Shown one piece after another: positions 19,803-25,504 of a stretch of 25,504 nucleotides of DNA (within the stretch, counting starts at the first letter, position 1; every line of letters begins with the position of its first letter). The notes beneath the pieces were generated by a model, which was not told where the DNA came from, did not search any database, and was given only the letters and a program-made list of their open reading frames with translations. The stretch comes from JARRQB01 sp965368585 (GTDB lineage Bacteria; Pseudomonadota; Gammaproteobacteria; Chromatiales; Chromatiaceae), in NCBI GenBank assembly GCA_965368585.1, contig CBDUNM010000059.1, positions 1-25,504 on the forward strand. Direction: 5' to 3'. The translations under genes were made by a program, and so were the position numbers.

Positions 19803-20978
19803 TCAATCGCGCCGCAGTCTGTCAGACACCGCAATGGGTGTCGGAAACCGGAGCACCACCAGGTAGGAAGACACCAGAAAAGTGATCAAGGTGGCCAGCT
19901 GAATGAGATACGAGGCACGTTCGCCGATGACCTGCTGCTCCAGTGCCAGGACGGCAATCAACAGCGAGAACTCGCTCATCTGACCCAAACGATAGCCTAC
20001 TTCATGCGAGCGTTTGTCCGATTCTCCCGTTCGTCCCAGCAACCATCTGAAGACCGGTGGCTTGAGCGTCAACGCAACCGCGGCGAGTATCAACGCCGGC
20101 ACGGCCACTTGCGGGATCGTCGTCAAATCGAAACCAGCCCCCAACGAAAAGAAGAACAGCACCAGAAAAAAATCGCGCAGCGGCTTCAAGCTCTCCGCGA
20201 TGAACAATGCAATCGGACTCGAGGCAAGGGTTACGCCGCCAATAAAGGCACCGATCTCCTGCGACAACCCCAACGCATGGGACAACTCGGCCATGCTCAG
20301 GCACCAGCCGATCGCCATCAGGAAGATATACTCCTGGATCTTGTCGAACTTGCGGATCAGGGCGAACAACACGTAGCGCGCCATCAACCACCCGAGCCCG
20401 ACCAGGACCGGCAGGGCTACAAAGGACTTGAGCATGTCCAGCCAGAGCTGCTCACCCCCACCACCTTGAACCAGCAACAGCATGACGATGGCCAAAAGAT
20501 CCTGCAACAGCAGCACGCTGATGATGACTTCGCCGGTGCGCTGGTGGTGTAAAATCGTGGTCGGCAGCAGCTTGAGCCCGATGATGGTGCTGGAGAAGGT
20601 CATCACGCCGCCGATCAGCAGCGCTTCGAGCTGGGTGAAACCGAATCCAAGGGCAATCGTGTATCCGGACAGCGCAAAGACAAAAGAACTGAGCAGGGTG
20701 ACCTGCGTCGTCTTGCGTACCATGCGCAGCAGCTCCTGCGGATGCAGGTTCAGTCCGAGCAGAAACAACAGGAACACGATGCCGAATTCGGACATGGCGC
20801 GAACCAGCGCGGCGTCCGCGACGAACCCTAATCCCCAGGGTCCCAACAGTGCTCCAAGGGCGATGTAGGCCACCAACAGGGACTGCCTGGCATACAGCGC
20901 GAACGTCGCCAGCACGGCGGCCCCGGTAAACACCAGAAACACCGTAAAGACTATCGATTCCTGCTGCAGTTCAGACAA
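19803..20978 (-). CDS. CPA2-family monovalent cation:proton antiporter (KefB/KefC-like membrane domain only)
   Basis: The 391-residue integral membrane protein has about 11-13 hydrophobic helices covering nearly its whole length. CPA2 features are visible: GALLGPWGLGFVADAALV, EFGIVFLLFLLGLNLHPQEL, FSSTIIGLKLL, SVLLLQDLLAIVMLLL with the conserved QD in the core, and GAFIGGVTLASSP. The protein ends at VVLRFPTPIAVSDRLRRD right after the last helix, so the cytoplasmic RCK/TrkA-N domain of KefB/KefC is absent. The start is probably TTG 20978 with GGGAG 5 nt upstream; a GTG at 21008 adds ten residues with no proper ribosome-binding site. It could exchange Na+ or K+ for H+; the ion cannot be told from sequence. 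Confidence 0.9.
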   Translation of the reverse strand: MSELQQESIVFTVFLVFTGAAVLATFALYARQSLLVAYIALGALLGPWGLGFVADAALVRAMSEFGIVFLLFLLGLNLHPQELLRMVRKTTQVTLLSSFVFALSGYTIALGFGFTQLEALLIGGVMTFSSTIIGLKLLPTTILHHQRTGEVIISVLLLQDLLAIVMLLLVQGGGGEQLWLDMLKSFVALPVLVGLGWLMARYVLFALIRKFDKIQEYIFLMAIGWCLSMAELSHALGLSQEIGAFIGGVTLASSPIALFIAESLKPLRDFFLVLFFFSLGAGFDLTTIPQVAVPALILAAVALTLKPPVFRWLLGRTGESDKRSHEVGYRLGQMSEFSLLIAVLALEQQVIGERASYLIQLATLITFLVSSYLVVLRFPTPIAVSDRLRRD

Positions 20979-21017
20979 GGAGTCTCCCGATTCTATCGAC
21001 CAACCCACACCTGCGAA

Positions 21018-21044
21018 GAAGCAGAAAACCCGCCGATGGCGGGT
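21018..21044 (-). terminator. Intrinsic terminator or leader hairpin before the antiporter gene
   Basis: On the minus strand ACCCGCC (21044-21038) pairs perfectly with GGCGGGT (21034-21028) across a 3-nt ATC loop. TTTTCTGCTTCTT follows. It is about 30 nt upstream of the antiporter ribosome-binding site and about 140 nt downstream of the small secreted-protein gene. It could terminate that upstream gene, or act as an attenuator in the antiporter leader. Confidence 0.6.
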
Positions 21045-21058
21045 GGCTTGGCCGGAGC

Positions 21059-21087
21059 ATGATAGCGAATATGAAGCCGGCTGCTAA
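21059..21087 (-). promoter_or_regulatory. Weak promoter candidate for the antiporter gene
   Basis: A minus-strand -35 TTAGCA (21087-21082), 17-bp spacer and -10 TATCAT (21064-21059) are present. The -10 matches the consensus at five of six positions and the -35 at four. A transcript starting near 21052 would reach the terminator-like hairpin within about ten nucleotides. This would make the hairpin part of the antiporter leader. Confidence 0.25.
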
Positions 21088-21094
21088 CCGGCTT
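21074..21094 (-). other. Perfect 7-bp hairpin AAGCCGG/CCGGCTT
   Basis: AAGCCGG (21094-21088 on the minus strand) pairs with CCGGCTT (21080-21074) across a 7-nt TTAGCAG loop. No T-run follows on either strand, so it is not a classical terminator. Its 3' arm could alternatively pair with CCGGCCAAGCC just downstream. The possible -35 element of the antiporter promoter falls in its loop. Confidence 0.5.
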
Positions 21095-21148
21095 GGAGCG
21101 ATTGCGCCGTTCGGGTGGAACTGCGGCGCAGCAAACTTTCAGCAAGCC

Positions 21149-21177
21149 GCAGCGGGCCGGTCACACCGACCCGCTGC
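21149..21177 (-). other. Long GC-rich hairpin just after the small secreted-protein gene
   Basis: Minus-strand GCAGCGGG-T-CGGT (21177-21165) pairs with ACCG-G-CCCGCTGC (21161-21149) around a GTG loop, giving a 13-bp stem with one T-G wobble. It begins 8 bp after the stop codon of the 93-residue protein gene. It is followed by GGCTTGCTGAAAGTTTG, not a T-run, so it may protect the 3' end or pause polymerase instead of terminating by itself. Confidence 0.55.
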
Positions 21178-21184
21178 CGCTTAC

Positions 21185-21466
21185 TCACGAGCGACGCTGA
21201 TCCGAAGCGGCGTTACGTACATCGGCGCTTTTCCGTGGTTCCGGCATCGCTTTCCCTGCAGATGCCTTCTTCGCCTTGTTGCGGCAATAGCCGTTGATCT
21301 TGACGCCGTTTTTACGCTCGTAGCCGGAAACCCATGCACAGGCGTTGGCGGCGGAACAAACGTTTTCGACCAAGCCTTTGCACGCGCTTTGGCCGGCATT
21401 GACGAAAGAGGTGGATAACACGAAAAGGGATATAGCGGCGAATGCCCGTGTTTGCGATTTACGCAT
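21185..21466 (-). CDS. Small secreted four-cysteine protein of unknown function
   Basis: The 93-residue product has a clear signal peptide: a basic N-terminus (MRKSQTR), a hydrophobic core (AFAAISLFVLSTS) and a likely signal-peptidase site after FVNA (residue 24). The mature part holds four cysteines (29, 37, 43, 61) in the pattern CKGLxxxxCxxxxxCxWVxxYxRKxGxxxxxYC, followed by a basic, low-complexity tail. Even cysteines in an exported protein suggest two disulfides. I have an impression of short marine proteobacterial proteins with the same CKGL-C-CxWV-YCR pattern, but cannot name a family. GGAG lies 8 nt before ATG 21466. It stands alone between the antiporter and the radical SAM gene, with a TACAAT -10-like sequence upstream. 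Confidence 0.7.
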   Translation of the reverse strand: MRKSQTRAFAAISLFVLSTSFVNAGQSACKGLVENVCSAANACAWVSGYERKNGVKINGYCRNKAKKASAGKAMPEPRKSADVRNAASDQRRS

Positions 21467-21579
21467 GATAACTTCTCCATGTCAGTAAAGGTAATTGACG
21501 AACGGTTGATCGTTCGCTGCCTCTTCCTTGTTTGAGGCAAGGGAATTGTACCTATAATCTCCGCTCGATGCACATACGT

Positions 21580-22671
21580 TTAAGTCCTCGCGACCATGCG
21601 TATCGGTTGCCGCCTCGCCCCCCACTGACCGGGTTGCGCTTCGAACACCCCCGCAATGGCCGTGCCGCAGGCACCGCAATTCCCTTGGGCGTCCAGCGTC
21701 CATGCGCCCAGGGTGTACCAATCCCGCTCGATCACCTGCGCGCCGCAGCTTGGGCAGTAGGTGCTGCCGCCCTCACGGTCGTGCACGTTTCCCGTGTACA
21801 CATAATGCAAGCCCAGGTCGAGCGCGATCCGTCGCGCCCGCGATAAGGTCGCCGGGGGCGTCGGCGGGTGATCCAGCATCTTCCAGTCCGGGTGGAACGC
21901 AGTGAAGTGCAGAGGAACATCGCACCCCAACTCGGTGCCTATCCAGGTACACATGCGCCTGATCTCGTCGTCGGAGTCATTTTCGCCCGGGATCAGCAGC
22001 GTGGTGAGTTCGAACCATACGTCGGTTTCGTGCTGCAGGTAGCGCAGCGTATCCAGCACCGGGTCTAGATGCCCACCGGTCAATTTGTGATAGAAATCTT
22101 CGTTAAAGGCTTTCAGATCGACGTTAGCCGCGTCGATATACTGGAAGAACTCGCGACGTGCCTCGGGCGAAATATATCCGGCAGTTACCGCGACGGTTTT
22201 AATGTCGCGCGCGTGACATGCCTGCGCCGTATCGATCGCGTATTCCAGAAAAATGACCGGATCGTTGTAGGTGAAGGCGACGCTACGGCAACCCTGCGCG
22301 GCGGCCACCCGCGCAATCTCCGCCGGTGACGCCGCGTCGGCCAGCGTATCCATTTCACGCGATTTGCTCATATCCCAGTTTTGACAGAATTTGCAGGCAA
22401 GATTACAACCCGCTGTGCCGAAAGAAAAAACGGGTGTTCCCGGCAGGAAATGATTGAGCGGTTTTTTTTCGATCGGATCGATGCAGAAACCGCTCGAGCG
22501 CCCGTAAGTGGTCAAGACCACCCGCCCGCCTTGCGCTTGCCGCACGAAACACAGACCGCGCTGACCCTCCTTCATGCGACAGAATCGTGGGCACACGTCG
22601 CATTGCAGACGGCCGTCCGGCAATGCATGCCAGTACCGGCCGGGAAACGCGTTTTTGGCAGTTGTTTCCAT
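21580..22671 (-). CDS. AmmeMemoRadiSam system radical SAM enzyme
   Basis: The 363-residue protein is a radical SAM enzyme of the AmmeMemoRadiSam type (TIGR04337-like; formerly called a pyruvate formate-lyase activating enzyme homologue). The [4Fe-4S]/SAM motif is CNLACKFCQNW with Cys89, Cys93 and Cys96. A Cys-rich N-terminal segment (CDVCPRFC at 24-31, then Cys41) and a C-terminal CPSC/CGAC pair (306, 309, 332, 335) may bind zinc or extra clusters. YGRSSGFCIDPIEKKPLNHFLPGTPVFSFGTAGC is the characteristic lead-in. The ATG at 22671 has a poor ribosome-binding site. It diverges from the Memo-AMMECR1 pair across 72 bp. Its substrate is not known to me. Confidence 0.95.
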   Translation of the reverse strand: METTAKNAFPGRYWHALPDGRLQCDVCPRFCRMKEGQRGLCFVRQAQGGRVVLTTYGRSSGFCIDPIEKKPLNHFLPGTPVFSFGTAGCNLACKFCQNWDMSKSREMDTLADAASPAEIARVAAAQGCRSVAFTYNDPVIFLEYAIDTAQACHARDIKTVAVTAGYISPEARREFFQYIDAANVDLKAFNEDFYHKLTGGHLDPVLDTLRYLQHETDVWFELTTLLIPGENDSDDEIRRMCTWIGTELGCDVPLHFTAFHPDWKMLDHPPTPPATLSRARRIALDLGLHYVYTGNVHDREGGSTYCPSCGAQVIERDWYTLGAWTLDAQGNCGACGTAIAGVFEAQPGQWGARRQPIRMVART

Positions 22672-22743
22672 TGACTTGAAATTACCTGTGCGACCCTCTT
22701 ATCTAATAAGATAGGGATTGGAAGACGAAGAGGAAACCTGAAA
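22672..22743 (+). promoter_or_regulatory. Divergent promoter spacer of the AmmeMemoRadiSam locus
   Basis: This 72-bp spacer serves both the radical SAM gene (minus) and the Memo gene (plus). It contains an AT-rich palindrome TATCT-AATA-AGATA (22702-22715), the only AT-rich island nearby. A possible plus-strand -35 TTGAAA lies 18 bp before TATCTA. The Memo ribosome-binding site AGAGGA lies about 10 nt before its ATG. The palindrome could be an operator shared by both directions. Confidence 0.4.
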
Positions 22744-23529
22744 ATGCGACCCGTACAGCTTCCTTCTGTCGCTGGTATGTTTTACCCGGCCGATCCTGAC
22801 TCGTTGAGCCGTACCGTCAGGCATCTCCTCGACGGCGCCAAAAACCCGGGTATGCGGCCCAAGGCACTGATTGCCCCACACGCGGGATACGTCTACTCGG
22901 GACCGATCGCCGCCAGTGCGTATGTGCTGCTGGCGCCGCTTGCCGACCAGATCACGCAAGTGGTGGCGTTCGCACCCGCGCATCGCGTGCCCTTCGTCGG
23001 TATCGCCACCGCAACCGCGAACTATTTCCGCACGCCGCTCGGCGACGTACCGGTCGATCGGGCCAGCGTTGACAAGGCATTGGAGCTGCCGCACGTTAAG
23101 GAATTCGACGCGGCTTTTCAGGGCGAGCACGCCCTCGAAGTCCAGTTGCCCTTCCTGCAAGAGACGCTGGGGCGGTTCAAACTGGTTCCGTTCATCGTCG
23201 GGGATGCGCGTGGAGAAGAGGTCGCAGAATTGATCGATCTTCTGTGGGGCGACGCTTCGACCTTGATCCTGATCAGCTCCGACCTGAGCCACTACCTGGA
23301 GTACGCTTCGGCCAAGACCATCGATCGCGTGACCACCGAAGCGATCGAAGCGCTGCAACCACAGGCGCTGCATTACGACAATGCCTGCGGCCGGATACCG
23401 ATCCAGGGCTTGCTGATCGCCGCGCGCGAACACGGCTTGACGGTCGAGACGCTCGATACCCGCAATTCGGGCGATACCGCCGGCAGCAAAGATCGCGTGG
23501 TAGGCTACGGCGCCTATGCCTTCCATTGA
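22744..23529 (+). CDS. Memo-like protein (AmmeMemoRadiSam system protein B)
   Basis: The 261-residue protein belongs to the Memo family, structurally related to class III extradiol dioxygenases. The N-terminus RPVQLPSVAGMFYPADPDSL is typical. Residues matching the metal site of human MEMO1 are kept: His46 in APHAGYVYSG, His80 in APAHRVPF, Asp180 and His183 in SSDLSHY, and Cys215 in NACGRIPI. A metal, probably iron, is therefore likely, but bacterial activity is not established to my knowledge. The end DRVVGYGAYAF is also typical. The last 14 bp overlap the AMMECR1 gene, implying coupled translation. Confidence 0.95.
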   Translation: MRPVQLPSVAGMFYPADPDSLSRTVRHLLDGAKNPGMRPKALIAPHAGYVYSGPIAASAYVLLAPLADQITQVVAFAPAHRVPFVGIATATANYFRTPLGDVPVDRASVDKALELPHVKEFDAAFQGEHALEVQLPFLQETLGRFKLVPFIVGDARGEEVAELIDLLWGDASTLILISSDLSHYLEYASAKTIDRVTTEAIEALQPQALHYDNACGRIPIQGLLIAAREHGLTVETLDTRNSGDTAGSKDRVVGYGAYAFH

Positions 23530-24082
23530 AGAATCAGACCGTCGGCAATTACTCAAGACTGCCTGGAAATCGATCCGTTACGGTCTGACGGCCGGACGTG
23601 CCCTGACGGTGGATCCGGCGGAGTACCCGGCGTTGCTGCAGGCACTGCGGGCCAGCTTTGTGACCTTAGACGCGCACGGCGAGTTGAGGGGCTGTATCGG
23701 GCATCTCGAGGCGACCCAACCCCTGATCGTCGATGTCGCGGAAAACGCCTTTGCCGCAGCCTTTCGCGACCCCCGCTTTGCGCCTGTAACAGCCGACGAA
23801 GTGGACGCATTGACTCTACACGTATCCGTTTTGAGCACGCCGCAGCCCCTGACCGTGACCGGGGAAGACGACTTATTGATGCAACTGCGACCCGGCGTCG
23901 ACGGATTGATACTGCGTGACGGTCGCCATCGCGGCACCTTTCTCCCCTCGGTGTGGGAATCACTTCCGCAGCCCAGGGATTTTCTGACGCAGCTCAAGAT
24001 CAAGGCGGGTCTGGCGCCGGACCACTGGTCGGATGCAATCGAAGTCGCGCGTTATACCACCGAGTCATTCGGCGACGCGTGA
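23516..24082 (+). CDS. AMMECR1-domain protein (AmmeMemoRadiSam system protein A)
   Basis: The 188-residue protein is a single AMMECR1 domain. The hallmark LRGCIG motif is at 57-62 (GELRGCIGHLEATQPL), followed by AFRDPRFAPVTADEVDALTLHVSVLSTPQPL and RGTFLPSVWESLPQPRDFLTQLKIKAGL. This domain is found in a human disease-linked protein and across prokaryotes; its reaction is unknown. The ATG at 23516 lies inside the Memo gene in another frame, with no strong ribosome-binding site, so it probably depends on translational coupling. In some genomes the A and B parts are fused, which supports joint function. No clear terminator follows; the 160 bp to the MITE-like element are A/T-rich with no gene. 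Confidence 0.95.
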   Translation: MPSIEESDRRQLLKTAWKSIRYGLTAGRALTVDPAEYPALLQALRASFVTLDAHGELRGCIGHLEATQPLIVDVAENAFAAAFRDPRFAPVTADEVDALTLHVSVLSTPQPLTVTGEDDLLMQLRPGVDGLILRDGRHRGTFLPSVWESLPQPRDFLTQLKIKAGLAPDHWSDAIEVARYTTESFGDA

Positions 24083-24242
24083 TACGGCGCAACGGGAGCA
24101 GGCAAGCGTATGAGCGGTATTCGGGTCTAGCCGGTGTCCGTCCGGAAACGTCCTCTGGGGATATAATGCAGATTAAATTATTTATTTAGAAAGACTTTTT
24201 CTGAGGGAGAAGGGACTTGCGACGTTGCTGGACGGTAACTGG

Positions 24243-24547
24243 CTAGGAGGCTGTCCGAGAACAGCGGTCGTTGCGAGGGCGTTCCACATTGGGGCATGAT
24301 TTTATTCCGGGCATCCTGTCCTCCACCCTTCGGCCGCCGCGAGCGGCGTTCAAATCCGCTCCCGGCGGAATGGTCGATCATTTGCGGCGAAAAACCTTGC
24401 CGCCAGGGATTTTCGCGCAACCCTCGTAGGGGTAAAGCGCAGGGATGCGCTGAACGATAGTGGTGACCATTTACCGAGAATGATCGATTAACAGGACCCA
24501 TGTGGGGCGTCCGCAGTAGGTGAGTCTATTCTCGGACAGCCTCCTAG
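24243..24547. mobile_element. MITE-like non-autonomous element, 305 bp with 19-bp inverted ends
   Basis: The left end CTAGGAGGCTGTCCGAGAA (24243-24261) is repeated exactly in inverse orientation at the right end (24529-24547). Both outer four bases are CTAG, which may be the target duplication; if so, the element proper is 24247-24543 with 15-bp inverted repeats. No transposase is encoded: the only longer frame (24178-24501, minus) runs out through the left end and has no transposase motif. Internal inverted repeats include 24334-24346/24356-24368 and TCGATCATT/AATGATCGA (24374-24382/24479-24487). The GAGGCTGTCC-type ends suggest a DDE transposase insertion-sequence relative, but I cannot name the family. 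The right CTAG contains the stop codon of the neighbouring pentapeptide gene. Confidence 0.8.
24334..24368. repeat. Strong hairpin inside the MITE-like element
   Basis: CCGCCGCGAGCGG (24334-24346) and CCGCTCCCGGCGG (24356-24368) are inverted repeats matching at 12 of 13 positions across a 9-nt loop. Such stems are common inside small transposable elements and would fold in RNA read from either strand. Confidence 0.7.
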
Positions 24548-25299
24548 CGGCACACGTCCCGCGACGGGGTGCGACAGCGCCGTCCGTCCGTCCAGATGGC
24601 GCCATCCAGGCGGGTGTTGTTCAGCTTGGCACCACCCAGTTGAACGCCGGTCAGATCGGCATACGCCAAGTCGGCGCCACTGAGATCGGCATTGACCAGA
24701 TTCGCGTTACGCAGATTGGCGCCGAGCAGACGCGCGCCGTCCAACAAGGCATAGCTGAAATCCGCGCCGACGAAATTGACGTAACCAAGATCGGCTCCGC
24801 TCAGCGTAGCGTCGGCCAAGGTCGCGTTCGCCAGCGTGGCGTTCGACAGGTCGGCGCCCCGCAGGTCGGCCGACGCCAACTGTGCCCCGTCCATCTGACA
24901 ACTCACCCACTTGACGCCAGGAGCGGCGAGCGAGTCGCAGTTCACGGCCAAGGCCATACGACTGTTGCCGAGCCATAGCGACAGGCCTACCGCAACGAAA
25001 ATCAGCGCCATCGCAACCAGGATGCCCGTCCAGGCGCGTACGCGTTCGCGCCGCTCGAATTTCGCCAAGGCACCCGCATCGACGTCGCCATTGCGTCGAA
25101 ACTGCATGGGCACCACTTCCGGCACCTGGGAAAGAGTCTGCCAGGTCACGCGGTCTTGACTGACTTCGTCGCCCATTTGCAGACGACCTTCGAGTACATA
25201 GTGCCTCACGCGGGCGCTGGTGAAAGGTCCCCGCACCTGACCTTCACGGCGCACGAACCAATCTGTTGCGCCGGCAGTCATGCTGGCTATACTCGACAT
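24544..25299 (-). CDS. Membrane protein with GYF_2-like domain and pentapeptide repeats
   Basis: The 251-residue protein has three parts. Residues about 13-65 form a GYF_2/DUF4339-like domain (DWFVRREGQVRGPFTSARVRHYVLEGRLQMGDEVSQDRVTWQTLSQVPEVVP). Residues about 90-111 form one TM helix preceded by RRERVR, suggesting the N-terminus is cytoplasmic. Residues about 138-236 are about 20 tandem A(D/N)LxxA pentapeptides, expected to form a right-handed beta-helix in the periplasm. Cysteines flank the helix at 121, 134, 242 and 250. I start at ATG 25299 with GAGGTG upstream. The TAG stop lies in the CTAG at the end of the MITE-like element. The C-terminus RRCRTPSRDVCR looks natural, so the gene is probably not truncated. 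The function is unknown. Confidence 0.88.
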   Translation of the reverse strand: MSSIASMTAGATDWFVRREGQVRGPFTSARVRHYVLEGRLQMGDEVSQDRVTWQTLSQVPEVVPMQFRRNGDVDAGALAKFERRERVRAWTGILVAMALIFVAVGLSLWLGNSRMALAVNCDSLAAPGVKWVSCQMDGAQLASADLRGADLSNATLANATLADATLSGADLGYVNFVGADFSYALLDGARLLGANLRNANLVNADLSGADLAYADLTGVQLGGAKLNNTRLDGAIWTDGRRCRTPSRDVCR

Positions 25300-25320
25300 C
25301 GTCACCTCTCTAGGCGGATT

Positions 25321-25375
25321 GATACCTGCACTTATCGGCCGATACGCCGATACTTTGGTAGTCAAAGCGTGCAGG
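25321..25375. promoter_or_regulatory. Repeat-rich divergent control region upstream of the pentapeptide gene
   Basis: A perfect 12-bp palindrome TATCGGCCGATA (25333-25344) shares its right half with a tandem 8-bp direct repeat, GCCGATAC twice (25338-25353). A 7-bp inverted repeat, CCTGCAC (25325-25331) and GTGCAGG (25369-25375), encloses the whole set. Such nested half-sites between two divergent genes suggest an operator. No good -35/-10 pair is obvious. Confidence 0.4.
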
Positions 25376-25385
25376 CATCTCACTT

Positions 25386-25504
25386 TTGAAAATAACTGCC
25401 CCCCTTACCGCGCTACTGGACCCCGGCCGCAAGGAAAGCGCTTCCCTGCTGCGCCGCCTGGTGCCGGGTCAACAATTGAATGCTTCTGTCATCAGCATAC
25501 CGCG
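25386..25504 (+). CDS. N-terminal fragment of an unidentified protein, possibly FliK-like
   Basis: An open frame runs off the right edge, giving LKITAPLTALLDPGRKES and ending in SLLRRLVPGQQLNASVISIP. The only usable start after the upstream TAG at 25359 is TTG 25386, with no strong ribosome-binding site. The LVPGQQLNASVIS segment resembles the LxPGQxLxAxVxS motif of flagellar hook-length control (FliK-like) proteins, but 39 residues are too few to be sure. It diverges from the pentapeptide gene. Confidence 0.45.
   Translation, partial: MKITAPLTALLDPGRKESASLLRRLVPGQQLNASVISIP

Noticed and set aside
22699..23556. 285-codon minus-strand frame opposite the Memo gene
   Set aside because: Antisense shadow of a well-supported Memo-family gene.
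24178..24501. 107-codon minus-strand frame inside the MITE-like element
   Set aside because: It runs out through the left inverted repeat into the flank and carries no transposase motif, so it is more likely chance coding.
24520..24978. 152-codon plus-strand frame with regular Gly/Ile/Gln-rich repeats
   Set aside because: Its repetitiveness is the antisense image of the pentapeptide repeats, and its start lies in the right end of the mobile element.

Overview
The window looks like chromosomal DNA of a gammaproteobacterium with moderately high GC. The evidence is gene content and order: carA-carB-greA facing yhbY, then rlmE-ftsH-folP-glmM-tpiA-secG-tRNA-Leu(GAG), a housekeeping order conserved in many Gammaproteobacteria. 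Here the tRNA is followed by a nuo operon with separate nuoC and nuoD. I cannot name the genus; a Chromatiales-like lineage is only an impression.

Layout. Positions 1-2902 (minus strand) hold nuoA-B-C-D and the first 32 codons of nuoE, the start of the complex I operon, tightly overlapped and with a good promoter candidate. Positions 3055-9558 (minus) hold a long core run: rlmE, ftsH, an intrinsic terminator, folP, glmM, tpiA, secG, tRNA-Leu and a second terminator. yhbY (9680-9979, plus) diverges from rlmE and converges on greA. Positions 9988-15486 (minus) hold trxC, carA, carB and greA, with a near-consensus promoter between trxC and carA. A thioredoxin-TPR chaperedoxin gene (cnoX/ybbN-like) diverges from trxC and overlaps the tail of trmO.

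From about 17.2 kb the window becomes more accessory: a PAS-GGDEF-EAL signalling protein, a small 64-residue Cys-containing protein, a CPA2 cation:proton antiporter without a C-terminal nucleotide-binding domain, a structured intergenic region, and a small secreted four-Cys protein. Next is the complete three-gene AmmeMemoRadiSam locus (radical SAM, Memo-like, AMMECR1), whose biochemical role is not established to my knowledge. A 305-bp MITE-like element with 19-bp inverted ends lies exactly at the stop codon of a GYF_2/pentapeptide-repeat membrane protein gene. The window ends in a divergent promoter region rich in TATCGG half-sites and the first codons of a plus-strand gene that may be FliK-like.

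How the genes work together. The core half serves respiration (Nuo), translation and ribosome assembly (RlmE, YhbY, tRNA-Leu, TrmO), membrane proteostasis and secretion (FtsH, SecG), cell-wall precursor and folate supply (GlmM, FolP), glycolysis (TpiA), carbamoyl phosphate synthesis (CarAB), transcript cleavage (GreA) and thiol/chaperone stress defence (TrxC, CnoX). The accessory half holds the least-understood material. The most interesting items are the AmmeMemoRadiSam locus, the MITE at a stop codon, the hairpin-rich region before the antiporter, and several small uncharacterised proteins. Many genes here use GTG or TTG starts supported by a Shine-Dalgarno sequence or family alignment.
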